Shown: in pieces, positions 23,093 to 32,245 of the stretch
Layout of the letters: each line of letters starts with the position of its first letter
Position numbering within the stretch: the stretch's first letter is position 1
Source: Streptomyces cyaneofuscatus
GTDB lineage: Bacteria > Actinomycetota > Actinomycetes > Streptomycetales > Streptomycetaceae
NCBI RefSeq assembly: GCF_000718135.1
Contig: NZ_JOEM01000007.1
Coordinates: 1 to 64,000, forward strand
DNA length: 64,000 nucleotides
Reading direction: 5' to 3'
Translations under genes and position numbers: made by a program
The notes under the pieces: generated by a model
The model's database searches: none
What the model was told of the DNA's origin: nothing
Seen by the model: the letters and a program-made list of their open reading frames with translations, nothing else

Positions 23093-23969
23093 ACGAGACG
23101 TATGCGTTCATCGAGGCGGAGAAGACCACCCACGGCGTCGCTTTCCTCTGCCGCCTGCTCAAGGTGGCCCGTTCCTCGTTCTATGCCTGGCTCGCCGAGG
23201 CAAAGCCCCGGGCCGCCCGCCGGGCCGCCGACCAGGCCCTGGTGCACGAGATCACCGTGATCCACGTCGGCTCGCGCCAGACCTATGGCGTACCGCGCGT
23301 CCATGCCGAACTGCGCTGTCTGGAACGGGCGGTGAACTGCAAGCGGGTCGCCCGTCTCATGCGCGAGCACGGCATCCAGGGCCTGACCCGCCGCAAGCGC
23401 CGTTCGCTGACACGAGCGGACAAGAAGGCCAGGCCGGCCCCGGACCTGATCGGCCGCGAATTCCACGCCGAAACGCCCGGCACGAAACTGGTCGGCGACA
23501 TCACCGCCCTGCCCACCGGCGAGGGCTGGCTCTACCTCGCCTGCTGGCTCGACCTGGCCACCCGCGAGGTCGTCGGCTACTCGATGGCCGATCACCACCG
23601 CGCCGATCTCGTCATCGATGCACTGGACATGGCCCACGGCCGCGGTGGACTGCAACCCGGCTGCGTGATCCACAGCGACCGCGGCAGCGAATACACTTCG
23701 ACCCGATTCCATTACCGAATAAGGGAGTTGGAACTCCGCCAGAGCTGCGGACGCACCGGGTCCTGCTTCGACAACGCCGCCGCGGAGAGTTTCTGTGTCC
23801 TGCTCAAAGAAGAGATCGGCACCCGCGTCTGGCCTGACCGGGCCACCGCCCGTGCCGACGTCTTCGATTTCATCGAGACGTTCTACAACCGGCGCCGACT
23901 GCGCAGACACAGGTCTTCGGCTACCTCACCCCGACCGAGACCCGCCAACGGCACACCCTCGCGGCATAA
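23089..23969 (+). pseudogene. IS3-family transposase OrfB (rve integrase), frameshifted near 3' end
   Basis: The integrase core is complete: GDITALPTGEGWLYLACWLD carries the first Asp, VIHSDRGSEYTS the second, and SCFDNAAAESFCVLLKEE the Glu of the DDE triad. The protein should end NRRRLRRHKVFGYLTPTETR with a short tail to TAA at 23967. That ending is present, but one frame away, owing to an apparent one-base loss near 23912. The unshifted frame reads on to 24027. The catalytic residues are intact, so a slightly altered protein could still work. Confidence 0.8.
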
Positions 23970-23997
23970 CCATCGAGTGTCCAAGATCACGGGGAAG

Positions 23998-24301
23998 CTT
24001 CAATCAGCCAGCCCACCGGGTCCGTGATCGGACCGCCCAGCCGCATCTGGTTGTCCAGGCGCCGGGCGAGCCGGTCGGCGAGGAGTTGCGGCGCGTTGGC
24101 GGGACCGGCGAACCCGACGACCCGGGCCAGCTCGGTACGGACCTTGGCCTCCACCAGACACCGGGCACCCCGGCTCTCCAGGCGCGCCCAGACCAGCTTG
24201 ACCGGGGCCAGAACGGCCCGCAGATCCAGCGACGGCAGAGCCACCCCTCCCCTGCTGCTGCCTGCCCTGACCTTCGTCCTCCAGGCCCCGCACGCTGCCA
24301 C
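23998..24301 (-). pseudogene. Truncated mobile-element protein, cut by IS3
   Basis: The minus frame LDLRAVLAPVKLVWARLESR, then LAGFAGPANAPQLLADRLARRLDNQ and GGPITDPVGWLI, is a clear protein sequence of a type seen in Streptomyces plasmids (the PVGWLI ending resembles plasmid HTH/replication-associated proteins). It ends in bases belonging to the IS3 inverted repeat (WLIEASP-stop), so the native C-terminus was removed by the insertion. The start is not certain. Confidence 0.5.
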
Positions 24302-25240
24302 CGGCCACCGGCTCGCGGCTATCCTTCCCGCCTTCGACGACCGGGAGCTTCATCAGCTGTTCCCCGCGCAGCGGGCCACCCTCACCGTCGACCAGCGTCA
24401 GCCGGGCAGCGGCATCGCCGTCCACGGCCTGGTCCTCGCGACTCCTGGACACCGAGACCGCTCCCGACGTTCCGGACGCCCCCTACCCGGGGCTGGTGAC
24501 CCTGGGGGCTACGGAGAACGGTGACCTGCTCCTCGCCGACCTCCTGCACACCGGGACGCTGCTCCTCGAAGGCACCGCCGACGACGTTCTCGCCGTCGGC
24601 CGGGCGATGGCCCTGGAAGCCGGGACGTGCGGGTGGACCGACCACACCGAGATCATGACGGTCAGCCTCGGCACCCGCCTGGCCACCCTGCTGCCCCGGG
24701 GCCGGGTCCGGCCCATGCCCCACGTCTCCGCCGTCGTCGCCGACCTCGGCGCGCTCCTCCTGGAAGTCACCAGCAGCCCGACGACTCGGGCGCACCGGAG
24801 CCGCTGCCGTGGATCCTGATCTGCGCAGGTGATGTGGATACCGAGCAGGCATGTCAGCTCGCCGACGCCGTCTCCGCCGCCCTCACGAACGCCCTGTGTC
24901 TCCTGCGGGGCAAGCCGTTCGAGAGCCGGGACTTCGCGTGGGCCGACGCCGTGCAGCAGGAGATGATCTCCCGCATCGTCGACCGCCCACACTCTCGCCG
25001 TCCGGCACACCGAAGGCGACCAGCCCGACCTGGACGCCGCCCGCCGCGCAGCGCTACGCGGACTGGAGATCGACGAGACCTCCGAGGTCCTCTACCGGGA
25101 CTGGATGAACATCGAGTGGGGCGCCGGGAACACCGCCGGAGTCCGCAAGGCCATCGCCCGCCTCCAGCAGATCGCCCGCACGTACGACATCTCCCTCGAA
25201 CCCGTCACCGAACAGCTCATCGACCTGGCGTTGTCCGACA
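24240..25240 (+). pseudogene. BTAD-domain membrane/ATPase-like protein, multiply frameshifted
   Basis: Pieces in three plus frames line up in order: LVTLGATENGDLLLADLLHTGTLLLEGTAD and MALEAGTCGWTDHTEIMTVS in one frame; PLPWILICAGDVDTEQACQLAD in the next; then DLDAARRAALRGLEIDETSEVLYRDWMNIEW, AGVRKAIARLQQIARTYDIS, the bacterial transcriptional activator domain (BTAD). This is the layout of large LysM/BTAD proteins of actinobacterial integrative elements, normally over 800 aa. At least three frameshifts and missing segments make it a pseudogene. Confidence 0.55.
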
Positions 25241-25503
25241 GGGCTGCACCTGCCAGGCGCACACGACACGGCACAGGATCGAGCCCGCAGGCACTCAGAC
25301 GAGCAGCGTCGCGGAGGTCGGCTCTCAACTTCTGTGGCGGATGCATCTCCCTTGCCCGGGAGTTACACCGATTGTCTTGCTTCCCGCGCCTGCAGAGATG
25401 GCCACGCCGAGGGATTGTTCCCCTGCAGGGATGAAGTTTCTCTGATCCCGGCCGAGTCGGGTGCGAGTGCGATTAGATTCGGCAGCGCGACGTAGTACCG
25501 ACG

Positions 25504-25698
25504 ATGTCTCCCACTTCCCTACCGGGCCGCGGCCGGCAGGGAGATCCGGGCCGGGAAGGCCCAACCTTCCGTCCCTCGGAAGAACGGAGAAGCATCATCA
25601 GTACCTACGAACCGCCGGACAGCTTCAGCCGCTGGACCCTTTACATCGCGATGATGGAGCTGTCACTGCATCTCGCACAGGTCCTCAACGGCCAGTAG
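25504..25698 (+). CDS. Small hypothetical protein
   Basis: The last 32 codons (STYEPPDSFSRWTLYIAMME, LSLHLAQVLNGQ) look like a real small amphipathic protein, and GGAG lies just before them, but the codons there are ATC-ATC rather than a start. The nearest start in frame is ATG 25504 (64 aa), whose first half is less convincing. A strong hairpin follows the stop by 20 bases, supporting a transcribed gene. Function unknown. Confidence 0.4.
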   Translation: MSPTSLPGRGRQGDPGREGPTFRPSEERRSIISTYEPPDSFSRWTLYIAMMELSLHLAQVLNGQ

Positions 25699-25718
25699 CC
25701 ACCCGGCGGCCGCACCTT

Positions 25719-25748
25719 GTGAGGCGTGCCAATCCAGGCACGCCTCAC
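25719..25748 (+). terminator. Hairpin terminator after small ORF
   Basis: GTGAGGCGTGCC (25719-25730), loop AATCCA, perfect 12-bp reverse complement (25737-25748), followed by CCCCTTT. Typical Streptomyces strong-stem terminator. Confidence 0.75.
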
Positions 25749-26093
25749 CCCTTTGCCCCGTCGAGGCGTGTCCATCGACTTACGCTGACGTGGCCAGTGC
25801 CCAATGTAGCCATGGATGGCCCAGAAATCATGCCAACCACTTTTACTTCCCACCTGGGTGGTGAATGTTGCTCGCATCATTTCGACCGCCACCCCGCGCA
25901 ATGCTCTCGGGCAATGTGAGCAATGTTGAACTGCAATGTGCAGTCAGCTCGATTGCCGACCGGAGCCACACAGACTCCTCAGAGCCTCGCAAGGCACCGG
26001 TCAGGCTGCGGTTCGCGAGACCACGGTGCCGTGCGAGAACCGTCGACCAGCATGCCCTGGCGACGGGTGCCCGACGGGTCAAACGGCTCGTCC
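25749..26093. other. Intergenic region, no gene seen
   Basis: Lower G+C than its surroundings. No protein-like frame or repeat stands out on either strand. Confidence 0.4.
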
Positions 26094-27088
26094 TTACGCG
26101 GCGGCGGGGCCGACGGTTCCGGCGCCGAAGCGGCGGTTGAGTGCGTCGATCGCGCTCTCGGTGCGGAGCTGGTCGTCGCGGTGGGGGTCGAGGGAGAGCT
26201 GTTCGGGTGTGCGGGCGGCGTCCTGGAGTTGTTCGCAGCGGGCGGTGACGGCGCGGATCCGGGCGCGCTGGAAGCCGCAGTCGGCGAGGATCTGGCGGAG
26301 GTCGTCGGTGTGTGCGGAGGGCCCGCCGTCCAGGCGTCGGGAGCGGATGACCTGGCCCCGGCCGGCCAGGGTCACGGTGAGGGTGACGGTCCGGGCGGTC
26401 TGGTGGCGGTTGCGGAGCCGGTCGCCGAGCTCGACGGCGAGGGCGAGCAGGGCGGCGCGGACGGTGGCGGGGTCGAGGGTGTCGATGGGGAAGCGGCGCC
26501 GGGCGCTCGCGCTGTAGGGGAGGTCGGTGGGGACGACGGCCCGGCGGTCGATGCCCCGGGCGGTTCGTGGATCAGTCGTCCGGTCCGGCCGCCAAGGATG
26601 CGCTGCACGGTCGGCTCCGGGAGCGCGGCGAGGATGCCGACGGAGTGGACACCGAACGTGGTCAGGGTGCGGGCCTGGGCGGGGCCGATGCCGTACAGCT
26701 CTGCCACCGGTCGCGGATACAGGAACGCTTCCGTCTCCGCGCGGGCGGCGCCGACGGTGCGGATGCCGCCGGGGCCGGTCTCGTTCGATGCCATCGCGGC
26801 GAGCGCCCAGGTCGAAGCGACGCCGATCTTCACGTCCAGGCCGTAGCGGGCGAGCGCCCGGGTCCGGATCATCCGGGCCAGGGCGGAAGGGTCCCGGCCG
26901 AAGTACCGCAGGCTGCCCGACACGTCCGCGACCAGAGCCGACGGAGGGAGCGCCTGCACCACGGGGGTGACCTCGGCGACCAGGCCCAGCAGGAGGCGGT
27001 ACACCTGCGGGTCCACATCGGCCGGGCAGCGCACGTGCAAAATCCGCAGCGCACTGTCGGGCAACGTCGCATCGTGCTGTCCGGGCAT
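26094..27088 (-). pseudogene. Y-family DNA polymerase (ImuB/DinB-like), frameshifted
   Basis: The head frame from ATG 27088 reads ALRILHVRCPADVDPQVYRL, then ALVADVSGSLRYFGRDPSAL, KIGVASTWALAAMASNETGP, ELYGIGPAQARTLTTFGVHS and GRTGRLIHE: the palm, with the SLRYFGRD acidic strand, and the HhH of Y-family polymerases. The little-finger part ARGIDRRAVVPTDLPYSASA, then TLDPATVRAALLALAVELGDRLR and RTVTLTVTLAGR lies in another frame; the shift is at about 26562-26568. GGAGGTG is a good RBS for ATG 27088. It would have been a translesion polymerase of plasmid/phage type. Confidence 0.7.
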
Positions 27089-27170
27089 CGGGGGCACCTC
27101 CACCCCCCACATTACCGAACACATATTCGAACACGCATCTGCGGCCGGCTCCTACCTGAAACGGACCGGG

Positions 27171-27175
27171 ACCGG
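27171..27175. repeat. Target-site duplication, left copy (ACCGG)
   Basis: ACCGG immediately before the TGTGACTGAGCG terminus; the same five bases follow the right terminus at 28477-28481. Confidence 0.65.
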
Positions 27176-28476
27176 TGTGACTGAGCGCCGTAGTTGGCCA
27201 ATGAGCGTTCTACCTGGCCGATGCGAGCGCCGAAGTTGGCCGCGGAGCGCATCTGTCACAGGCTGCCCATAGGCTCCAAACAAGATCGTCGGGAGACAGG
27301 ACCGTGAGGGCCGGATGAGCTGGTGGGGCAGAAAGTTGGAGGATCGGGAGCGGTGGGCGCTCGATCCTTTGGTGGGGCTGGGACCGTTGCGGTTCGGGAT
27401 GGACTCCGACGAGGTAGACGCGGCTCTGAGCGGGGCGAGGGACGGTCACTCGCAGGTCGCAGCGGACGGAGGATCCTGGGTGCGCTACCAGGACATCGGA
27501 GTGACCGGTATCTACGGCCCGGAGATGATCCTGGTCGGCGTCGCGATCGATGCCATGGAAGGCCCGCTGGTCCGGTTCCGAGAGGTCGAGCTGATCGCCA
27601 GGGTGCCGTCCCAGGCCCGCGCGGAGATCGGACACCTCGCCCGCCGCGAGGATGCCACAGTGCGGGTGAACTGGAGCGGTGATCCCGAAATCGCGGCGTG
27701 GGGGGTGTCCATGGGCACCGCGCTGGAGTACGGGATCTCCTCCAATGGGCACAACCCGGAGCGGAAGGACAGGATGATCACCTCTGCCCTGTTCGTCAGC
27801 GCCGAGCTCGCCGAATCGCCCTACGAAACCGGGCCGGTCCTGCATTGGTGCGACGTCCGAGAGCGGGAGAAGAACAGCGGCTCCTGGCCGGTCAAGACCG
27901 ACCAGGAGCGCTCGCACTGGGCCTGGTCTCCGCTGAAGGCGGTCGGTCCGCTGCGGTTCGGGATGACCCGCGGCAGGTAGCAGACGCACTGGGCGGCGAG
28001 GTCCCGGCCGGCCGGCGGGGACACTTTCCGTACTGGTGGTGGGGCAGGGGAGCAGCCGGGCAATGGACGCTGACCGATGACAGGTTCGAAACAGACCGGG
28101 GTGACCGCGCACTACTGGTATCCGGAGGGGCTCCCAGTGCTGGGAGCAGTGACGGTCCACGGCCGGACCGGACCGCAGATTGCCCACGCCGGGATCCCTC
28201 TCATCGGGGCAACGCCCTCCCGTCTCGACGAGGCCATGTCTCAGCACATCAAGAATCACGACCTAGGTCTGCTCTTCACTCCCAGCGGCAGTCCCATTCC
28301 CCCCGGGCTCCAATGCGACATCAACACCACTCGGGCCGGGGACACCGCGATCAGCGAGGTCACCTTCGCCTCGGCTGACTGGGAGCTCTGACCGACACGC
28401 CAGCCCGCACCTCCGCCTCCCGTCCCGCGGTGTGCGCGTAGTTGGCCAGGCAGGCCAACTACTACGCTCAGTCACA
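27176..28476. mobile_element. 1.3-kb non-autonomous transposon-like element, TGT...ACA ends
   Basis: Left end TGTGACTGAGCG-CC-GTAGTTGGCC and the reverse complement of the right end TGTGACTGAGCG-TA-GTAGTTGGCC match at 22 of 24 positions, and ACCGG is duplicated on both sides. The left end carries three tandem 20-22-bp units starting GAGCG and containing (T)TGGCC (27183, 27203, 27225). The right end carries GTAGTTGGCC in both orientations around 28438-28462. TGT/ACA termini, 5-bp target duplications and arrays of ~20-bp end repeats are features of Tn7-, Mu- and Tn5053-like transposons. No transposase lies inside; the only cargo is the repeat-containing gene at 27315-28391, so mobilisation would have to be in trans. 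Confidence 0.65.
27315..28391 (+). pseudogene. Cargo gene with duplicated VGPLRFGM domain (immunity-like), two frameshifts
   Basis: The frame from ATG 27315 holds domain 1: DPLVGLGPLRFGMDSDEVDA, YQDIGVTGIYG, and an EVELIARVPSQARAEIGHLA stretch. Domain 2 begins SPLKAVGPLRFGMT near 27940. Then a missing base (about 27968) shifts the frame to PRQVADALGGEVPAGRRGHF, and another shift near 28090 leads to VTAHYWYPEGLPVLGAVTVH and the end DTAISEVTFASADWEL. Restored, it is about 358 aa with two homologous halves. The (V/L)GPLRFGM repeat family is widespread as orphan, often tandem, proteins in Streptomyces, and I suspect toxin-immunity function, but this is not established. Confidence 0.55.
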
Positions 28477-28481
28477 ACCGG
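28477..28481. repeat. Target-site duplication, right copy (ACCGG)
   Basis: ACCGG directly after CTCAGTCACA, matching 27171-27175. Confidence 0.65.
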
Positions 28482-28611
28482 GGGTTGTGAGCCGACCACC
28501 CGGCCGAGCCATGTGGAGCACGCCACAGAAGAACTTCTGGGTTCGTTGTCGGATCGAGCCCGCGCCACCTCTGAGAGGAGAAGGATTTCCCACCGACGTA
28601 AGGAGGCGGCC

Positions 28612-28962
28612 ATGGCCACCGAGGACCGGACGCCCAGCCACTACATGGTCGAGGACGAGGATTCCGTCGGCATGGACCTCGCGGAGCGAATCAACCAGTT
28701 CAACTGGGATCCGGACAGCGCAGGAGCGGTCATGGCCCTGTTCCCGGTCGACTGGACCCTCGGCTACCGGCCCTCAGCGCCGCTCACCCTCCAGGCCGCC
28801 GCCGCCCTCCACGCCGCCCTCCACACCCCCGACGAGCTGACCGAGATGGGGATGCGCACCGCCCGCCACCTCACCCGCACCAACGCCGCCACCCAGCACC
28901 GCGCCTCCGTCGTCCTCGAACTCACCGGCGCCACGGAGGACGACTGCCCCTTCCTGAGGTGA
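28612..28962 (+). CDS. Hypothetical protein, plasmid-type
   Basis: 116 aa: a charged start (SHYMVEDEDSVGMDLAERIN), QFNWDPDSAGAVMALFPVDW, then a helical half (LTLQAAAALHAALHTPDELT, GMRTARHLTRTNAATQHRAS). AAGGAGG sits seven bases before ATG 28612. It is followed closely by a 40-bp palindrome. No known domain. Confidence 0.6.
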   Translation: MATEDRTPSHYMVEDEDSVGMDLAERINQFNWDPDSAGAVMALFPVDWTLGYRPSAPLTLQAAAALHAALHTPDELTEMGMRTARHLTRTNAATQHRASVVLELTGATEDDCPFLR

Positions 28963-28986
28963 GTGAAGGACGAGCGCGACCCCTCG

Positions 28987-29026
28987 CCTCCTCGGACTCA
29001 CCTCTTAAGAGGTGAGTCCGAGGAGG
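28987..29026. repeat. Perfect 40-bp palindrome without loop
   Basis: CCTCCTCGGACTCACCTCTT (28987-29006) is followed directly by its exact reverse complement (29007-29026). It lies 25 bp after the end of a gene, so it may act as a terminator, but a spacer-free 20-bp-arm palindrome is unusual and would extrude as a cruciform in supercoiled DNA. Confidence 0.85.
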
Positions 29027-29224
29027 AGGCCCACCGTCGGCGACAGGCCGACGACCGGGGCCATACCCCTCCGATGCCGACCTCGGTACGCGCAGCAGTT
29101 GCCCAGCCCCCCTTTGGCAGGATGGCGCCGACGCCTCGGTCTTCTTCTCCGTCGTCGGCTGACTCGGACCCGGCCTTCGTAGGCGCCCCGTACGAGAAAT
29201 CGCGCGGGCGCGGCGTCGCCTCGC

Positions 29225-29824
29225 GTGGTCACCGGCGGCACGGTGGAGAGGTGGAGCTCCCCGTCCCCCTGGCCCTGGCCCCGTAGCGCCCCCCGTCTCC
29301 CGGCGGGCCAGTGGTATGAGCCTAAGTACGACGGTCACCGTATGATTGTGTGGCGTCGCGAGGACGGCGTACGGCTGCTCTCCCGCTCGGGCCGGGAGGT
29401 CACGGGCCACTGGCGTTACCTGGCCGAGGCGGGGGAAGCGCTGCCGGCGCCGACGGTGCTGGACGGCGAGACGGTGGTGTGGCGCCACGGGCGCTTGGAC
29501 TTCGGGGCCGTGCAGTCCCGCGCCGCGTCCTCCCCGCGGGCCAGAATCACCGACCCGGCCTCCTACATCGCCTTCGACGGCCTTCAGCACCCGGTCCACG
29601 GCGACGTCCGCTCCCGCCCGTACACCGCCCGCAGGGCACTGCTGATCACCCTGCTGAAGGACATAGGCCCCCGGACCCAGGCGACCATGGCCAGCGACGA
29701 CATCGAGGTCGCCCGCCGCTGGTACGAGGACCTCGTCGCGGTCGGGGTGGAAGGAATCGTCGCCAAGCCGGACCGCGCCTACCCGGCCGGGTACGGCTGG
29801 TGTGTTGACTGCACCACTCGGTGA
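29225..29824 (+). pseudogene. ATP-dependent DNA ligase, truncated
   Basis: YEPKYDGHRMIVWRREDG is ligase motif I (Lys of KYDG is the AMP acceptor); LLSRSGREVTGHWRYLA is motif Ia, TVLDGETVVW motif III, YIAFDGLQHP motif IIIa and VGVEGIVAKPDRAYP motif IV. The frame then ends in unrelated bases (CVDCTTR-stop), removing motif V and the OB-fold domain. The head is also damaged: the expected MELPVPLALAP start lies in another frame at 29250-29282. LigC/D-type ligases work in end joining; this copy is dead. Confidence 0.75.
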
Positions 29825-30087
29825 AGCCGTGTGGCTTTGTCGCCGAGAGCCAGAAACGTTCGTTGGTCAACGCTGGAGACACTCCGTCAGCGACGGGAGG
29901 CATGGTGCTGAGTTCTGGGAACGCGCCGGCACTCGATTCCGGCCGTCTCGCGTGCAGGTCGGCTCGGGACAAGTGATCATGGCTGCCAGAGCAGGTCCGG
30001 GAGCGCCGCAGGCGTAGCGCCGCCGTGCGCCTTGCTGTCCGCTGACCTCACCACGGAAACCGACTGCCCGAGAGGACCCGCTGCCTG

Positions 30088-30558
30088 ATGTCCATATGGC
30101 CTTCGATCGTTGCCGTACTCGGCACCCTCGCTGGTGCCCTGACCGCCGGACTCCTCCAGCACCGTTTGGCACGCACTGCACGCGCTGAGGAGCGCACCGA
30201 AAGCCACCGCCAGGACCAACTCGGCGCCGTCACCGACTTCGCGGCCGCCTTGGACGCGCACCGCTCGGCGATGTTCCATCGGGAACGTCTGGCCCTGACC
30301 GAGGCAGGCACCGAGCACCAGCTGGAGGCCCAGACGAGGTCCCACGACACCCGGGCGGCTATCACCGCGCCCCACATCCGCCTTCAGGTCCTGGTGCCCG
30401 CGCTGGCCGGCCCCGCCCAGCAGGCTGCAGATGCCACGTACGCGCTGCGCAAGGTCATCGACCGGACCGAGCTGGACGCCCGGCGGCATGCGGCCAAGAG
30501 AGCATCCGTCGCCTTCATCGCCGCAGCCGCCACGCTGCTGGCCCCCAACCGTCGCTGA
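30088..30558 (+). CDS. Membrane-anchored coiled-coil protein (pRL2-23/KilB-like)
   Basis: 156 aa: one N-terminal transmembrane helix (SIWPSIVAVLGTLAGALTAG, residues 2-21) and a long helical body with AARAEERTES-like charged repeats, HRSAMFHRERLAL and AADATYALRKVIDRTELDAR. This layout is a recurrent Streptomyces plasmid family sometimes labelled pRL2-23 or KilB, linked to plasmid spread. The naming is from memory and uncertain. It stands alone and is intact. Confidence 0.5.
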   Translation: MSIWPSIVAVLGTLAGALTAGLLQHRLARTARAEERTESHRQDQLGAVTDFAAALDAHRSAMFHRERLALTEAGTEHQLEAQTRSHDTRAAITAPHIRLQVLVPALAGPAQQAADATYALRKVIDRTELDARRHAAKRASVAFIAAAATLLAPNRR

Positions 30559-30801
30559 TCGAGGGCGACCCGATGCCCGAGTCCTGGCCGTCCGGCCGTG
30601 CCCGTCCCATACGCCCTGCAACCAGTGCGCTCCCGTGTCGGGCGGCATTCCTATTTCTCGCCGACATGTGGACGCCGGTGATCGGGAAGCGTTCCTGGAA
30701 GCCGCGGACAACCATTCTTGGAGATGACCTACGCAGCCAGCCGTGCAAGCCGCGTATCTGAGTAGCCGTACTCTGACGGACTGCTGGTCACCTGCCAGAG
30801 C

Positions 30802-31110
30802 ATGGCGAACATGGCATTCCTTGTGGACCTGGGGTTGGTCGGCTTCTGGTTCGTGGAAGGCCTCAAGCAGTGGGCCGCCAAGGGGCAGTCGGTGTCTGAT
30901 CCGACGGGCCGGCAGGTGCTGGTGCTGAGCACGGGCTCGGCATGTACGGCAGCGATTGCCTACGGCTTGTCCTGGGCTGATCTGCCAATAGCCTGCACGG
31001 CCCAGGCGGTCATGACCGCCCTGCTGGCGTTGCTGCTACTCCTGGTCGCAGGCAGCGCGTGCGGCAAGCGAATCCGGCGAGAGAGACTGCGGCGGCGTCT
31101 TCGGCGGTAG
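30802..31110 (+). CDS. Small two-helix membrane protein
   Basis: 102 aa with hydrophobic segments at about 5-20 (AFLVDLGLVGFWFV), 42-58 and 66-88 (IACTAQAVMTALLALLLLLV) and an Arg-rich C-terminus that should face the cytoplasm. No recognised family. ATG 30802 chosen on hydrophobicity profile. Confidence 0.5.
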   Translation: MANMAFLVDLGLVGFWFVEGLKQWAAKGQSVSDPTGRQVLVLSTGSACTAAIAYGLSWADLPIACTAQAVMTALLALLLLLVAGSACGKRIRRERLRRRLRR

Positions 31111-31250
31111 CGGCTGCGCTGGCACGAGTCCCAGCACGAAGGCAGCACGTCTGCGTCGGCCCGCCGACGCAAGCGGCGGCAGTGATCTCATCCTGCGAAT
31201 CTGGCCCGTCGGCACTCCGATTTGCGCACCGAGCGTCCGCTCTCCCAGTG

Positions 31251-31556
31251 GTGTGGTTAAGGACCAAGGTCCGCCACGCGGACACCGCTGACGCCGCGGT
31301 GCTCGGCTTCACCGGCCCGCGTGCCCGTTCCCGCCACCTGGCCCTGTCGCTCGACGGAGGGCCTGCCCGGCTCTCCACCCAGCTCCCCTCTGCCCTCGCC
31401 GCACACCTCGGGAAGGCCCTCGCCGGAGCGCAGGACAACGGCCCCGCCGTGGCGCACGGCGGCGAGCTGTACACCGGACTGGAGACCAACCTCGTGGTCG
31501 AGGTGCTGGCGGGATCCGGGCGCCACGGCGTGCTCACCATCGTCCGCGCCCGGTGA
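31251..31556 (+). CDS. Small hypothetical protein
   Basis: 101 aa from GTG 31251: VWLRTKVRHADTADAAVLGF, then PARLSTQLPSALAAHLGKAL and GGELYTGLETNLVVEVLAGS. Beta/alpha composition and a sensible ending, but no family known to me. The start is uncertain because the frame is open further upstream. Confidence 0.4.
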   Translation: MWLRTKVRHADTADAAVLGFTGPRARSRHLALSLDGGPARLSTQLPSALAAHLGKALAGAQDNGPAVAHGGELYTGLETNLVVEVLAGSGRHGVLTIVRAR

Positions 31557-31681
31557 GCACTCTCCCGGCACGGGCCGCCGCACACGTAGAAGGGAAGCGG
31601 TGACGCGCCCGGTGCTGGCCTCGCTCGCTGATCGCAGGGTGCGGCGGAGCCCGCCATGGCGGGCTCCGTTAGCGTCATGGC

Positions 31682-31998
31682 ATGACGACCGAGAGCGGCA
31701 CCCGGGACCTGACTGCCATCTGCGCGGCTGCGGACAGCGGCTACATCCTGCACGTGGTACGCGCCGGCCACAGTGAGCCACTCGCCGAGAAGGACCTCTC
31801 GCACTGGCCAGACTGGCCGACCTTCCCGTTCGACGCCGCACACGCCGCAGGGGCCGAACTCATCATGCTCGGCTACATGATCTGGCCCGACAGCATCACT
31901 TCCGACTCGCGCTCCTCGGATGGCGGCCGGTGCCAGAGGGCCAGGCGTGGTCGGCGCAGGTCGCAACGCTCGACCAGCTGCACGAGGCGGGAATCTGA
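31682..31998 (+). pseudogene. Small conserved hypothetical gene, frameshifted
   Basis: The head LTAICAAADSGYILHVVRAG, then HWPDWPTFPFDAAHAAGAEL and IMLGYMIWPDS is followed, one frame over, by GWRPVPEGQAWSAQVATLDQ and LHEAGI-stop at 31998, which is a natural continuation and ending. The shift is near 31915. A hairpin terminator follows at 32084. Confidence 0.5.
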
Positions 31999-32083
31999 TC
32001 GCGGCGGGCAGAACTCCGAAAGCAGTCGAAAGGCAGCCCACCCGGCGGTGCCCCCTCTAAGGTCACAAGACGCCGTTCTGCGG

Positions 32084-32116
32084 GGACCGGAACGGCCTCC
32101 TCGCGCGTTCCGGTCC
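32084..32116. terminator. Hairpin, 11-bp stem
   Basis: GGACCGGAACG (32084-32094), 11-nt loop, perfect complement CGTTCCGGTCC (32106-32116). It follows the decayed gene ending at 31998. Confidence 0.6.
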
Positions 32117-32245
32117 TGTGGTCCAACAGACCGCCGAGCAGGTGAAAGTGAGTGGCGGTGCGGGCACCTACCGTGTTTTTGCCCTGCTCAATCGTGGTGA
32201 TCCTCACGCCGTCAGACGTGATCGATCAGGCTAGTTTTCTCCGGT

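Larger units (their letters stand above)
22731..23997 (+). mobile_element. IS3-family insertion sequence, ~1.27 kb
   Basis: Two overlapping ORFs of IS3 type are bounded by imperfect inverted repeats: CTTCCCCTTGATCGTGGACA at 22731 and its counterpart ending at 23997, about 19 of 21 bases matching. No target duplication can be seen, and the flanking genes do not match (GNAT head on the left, a minus-strand gene tail on the right), so the element has taken part in a deletion or rearrangement. Confidence 0.75.

Noticed and set aside
32130-32245. Autoregulatory (ARE) box upstream of the acyl-CoA oxidase-like gene
   Set aside because: The AT-rich stretch before the start does not fit the ARE consensus.
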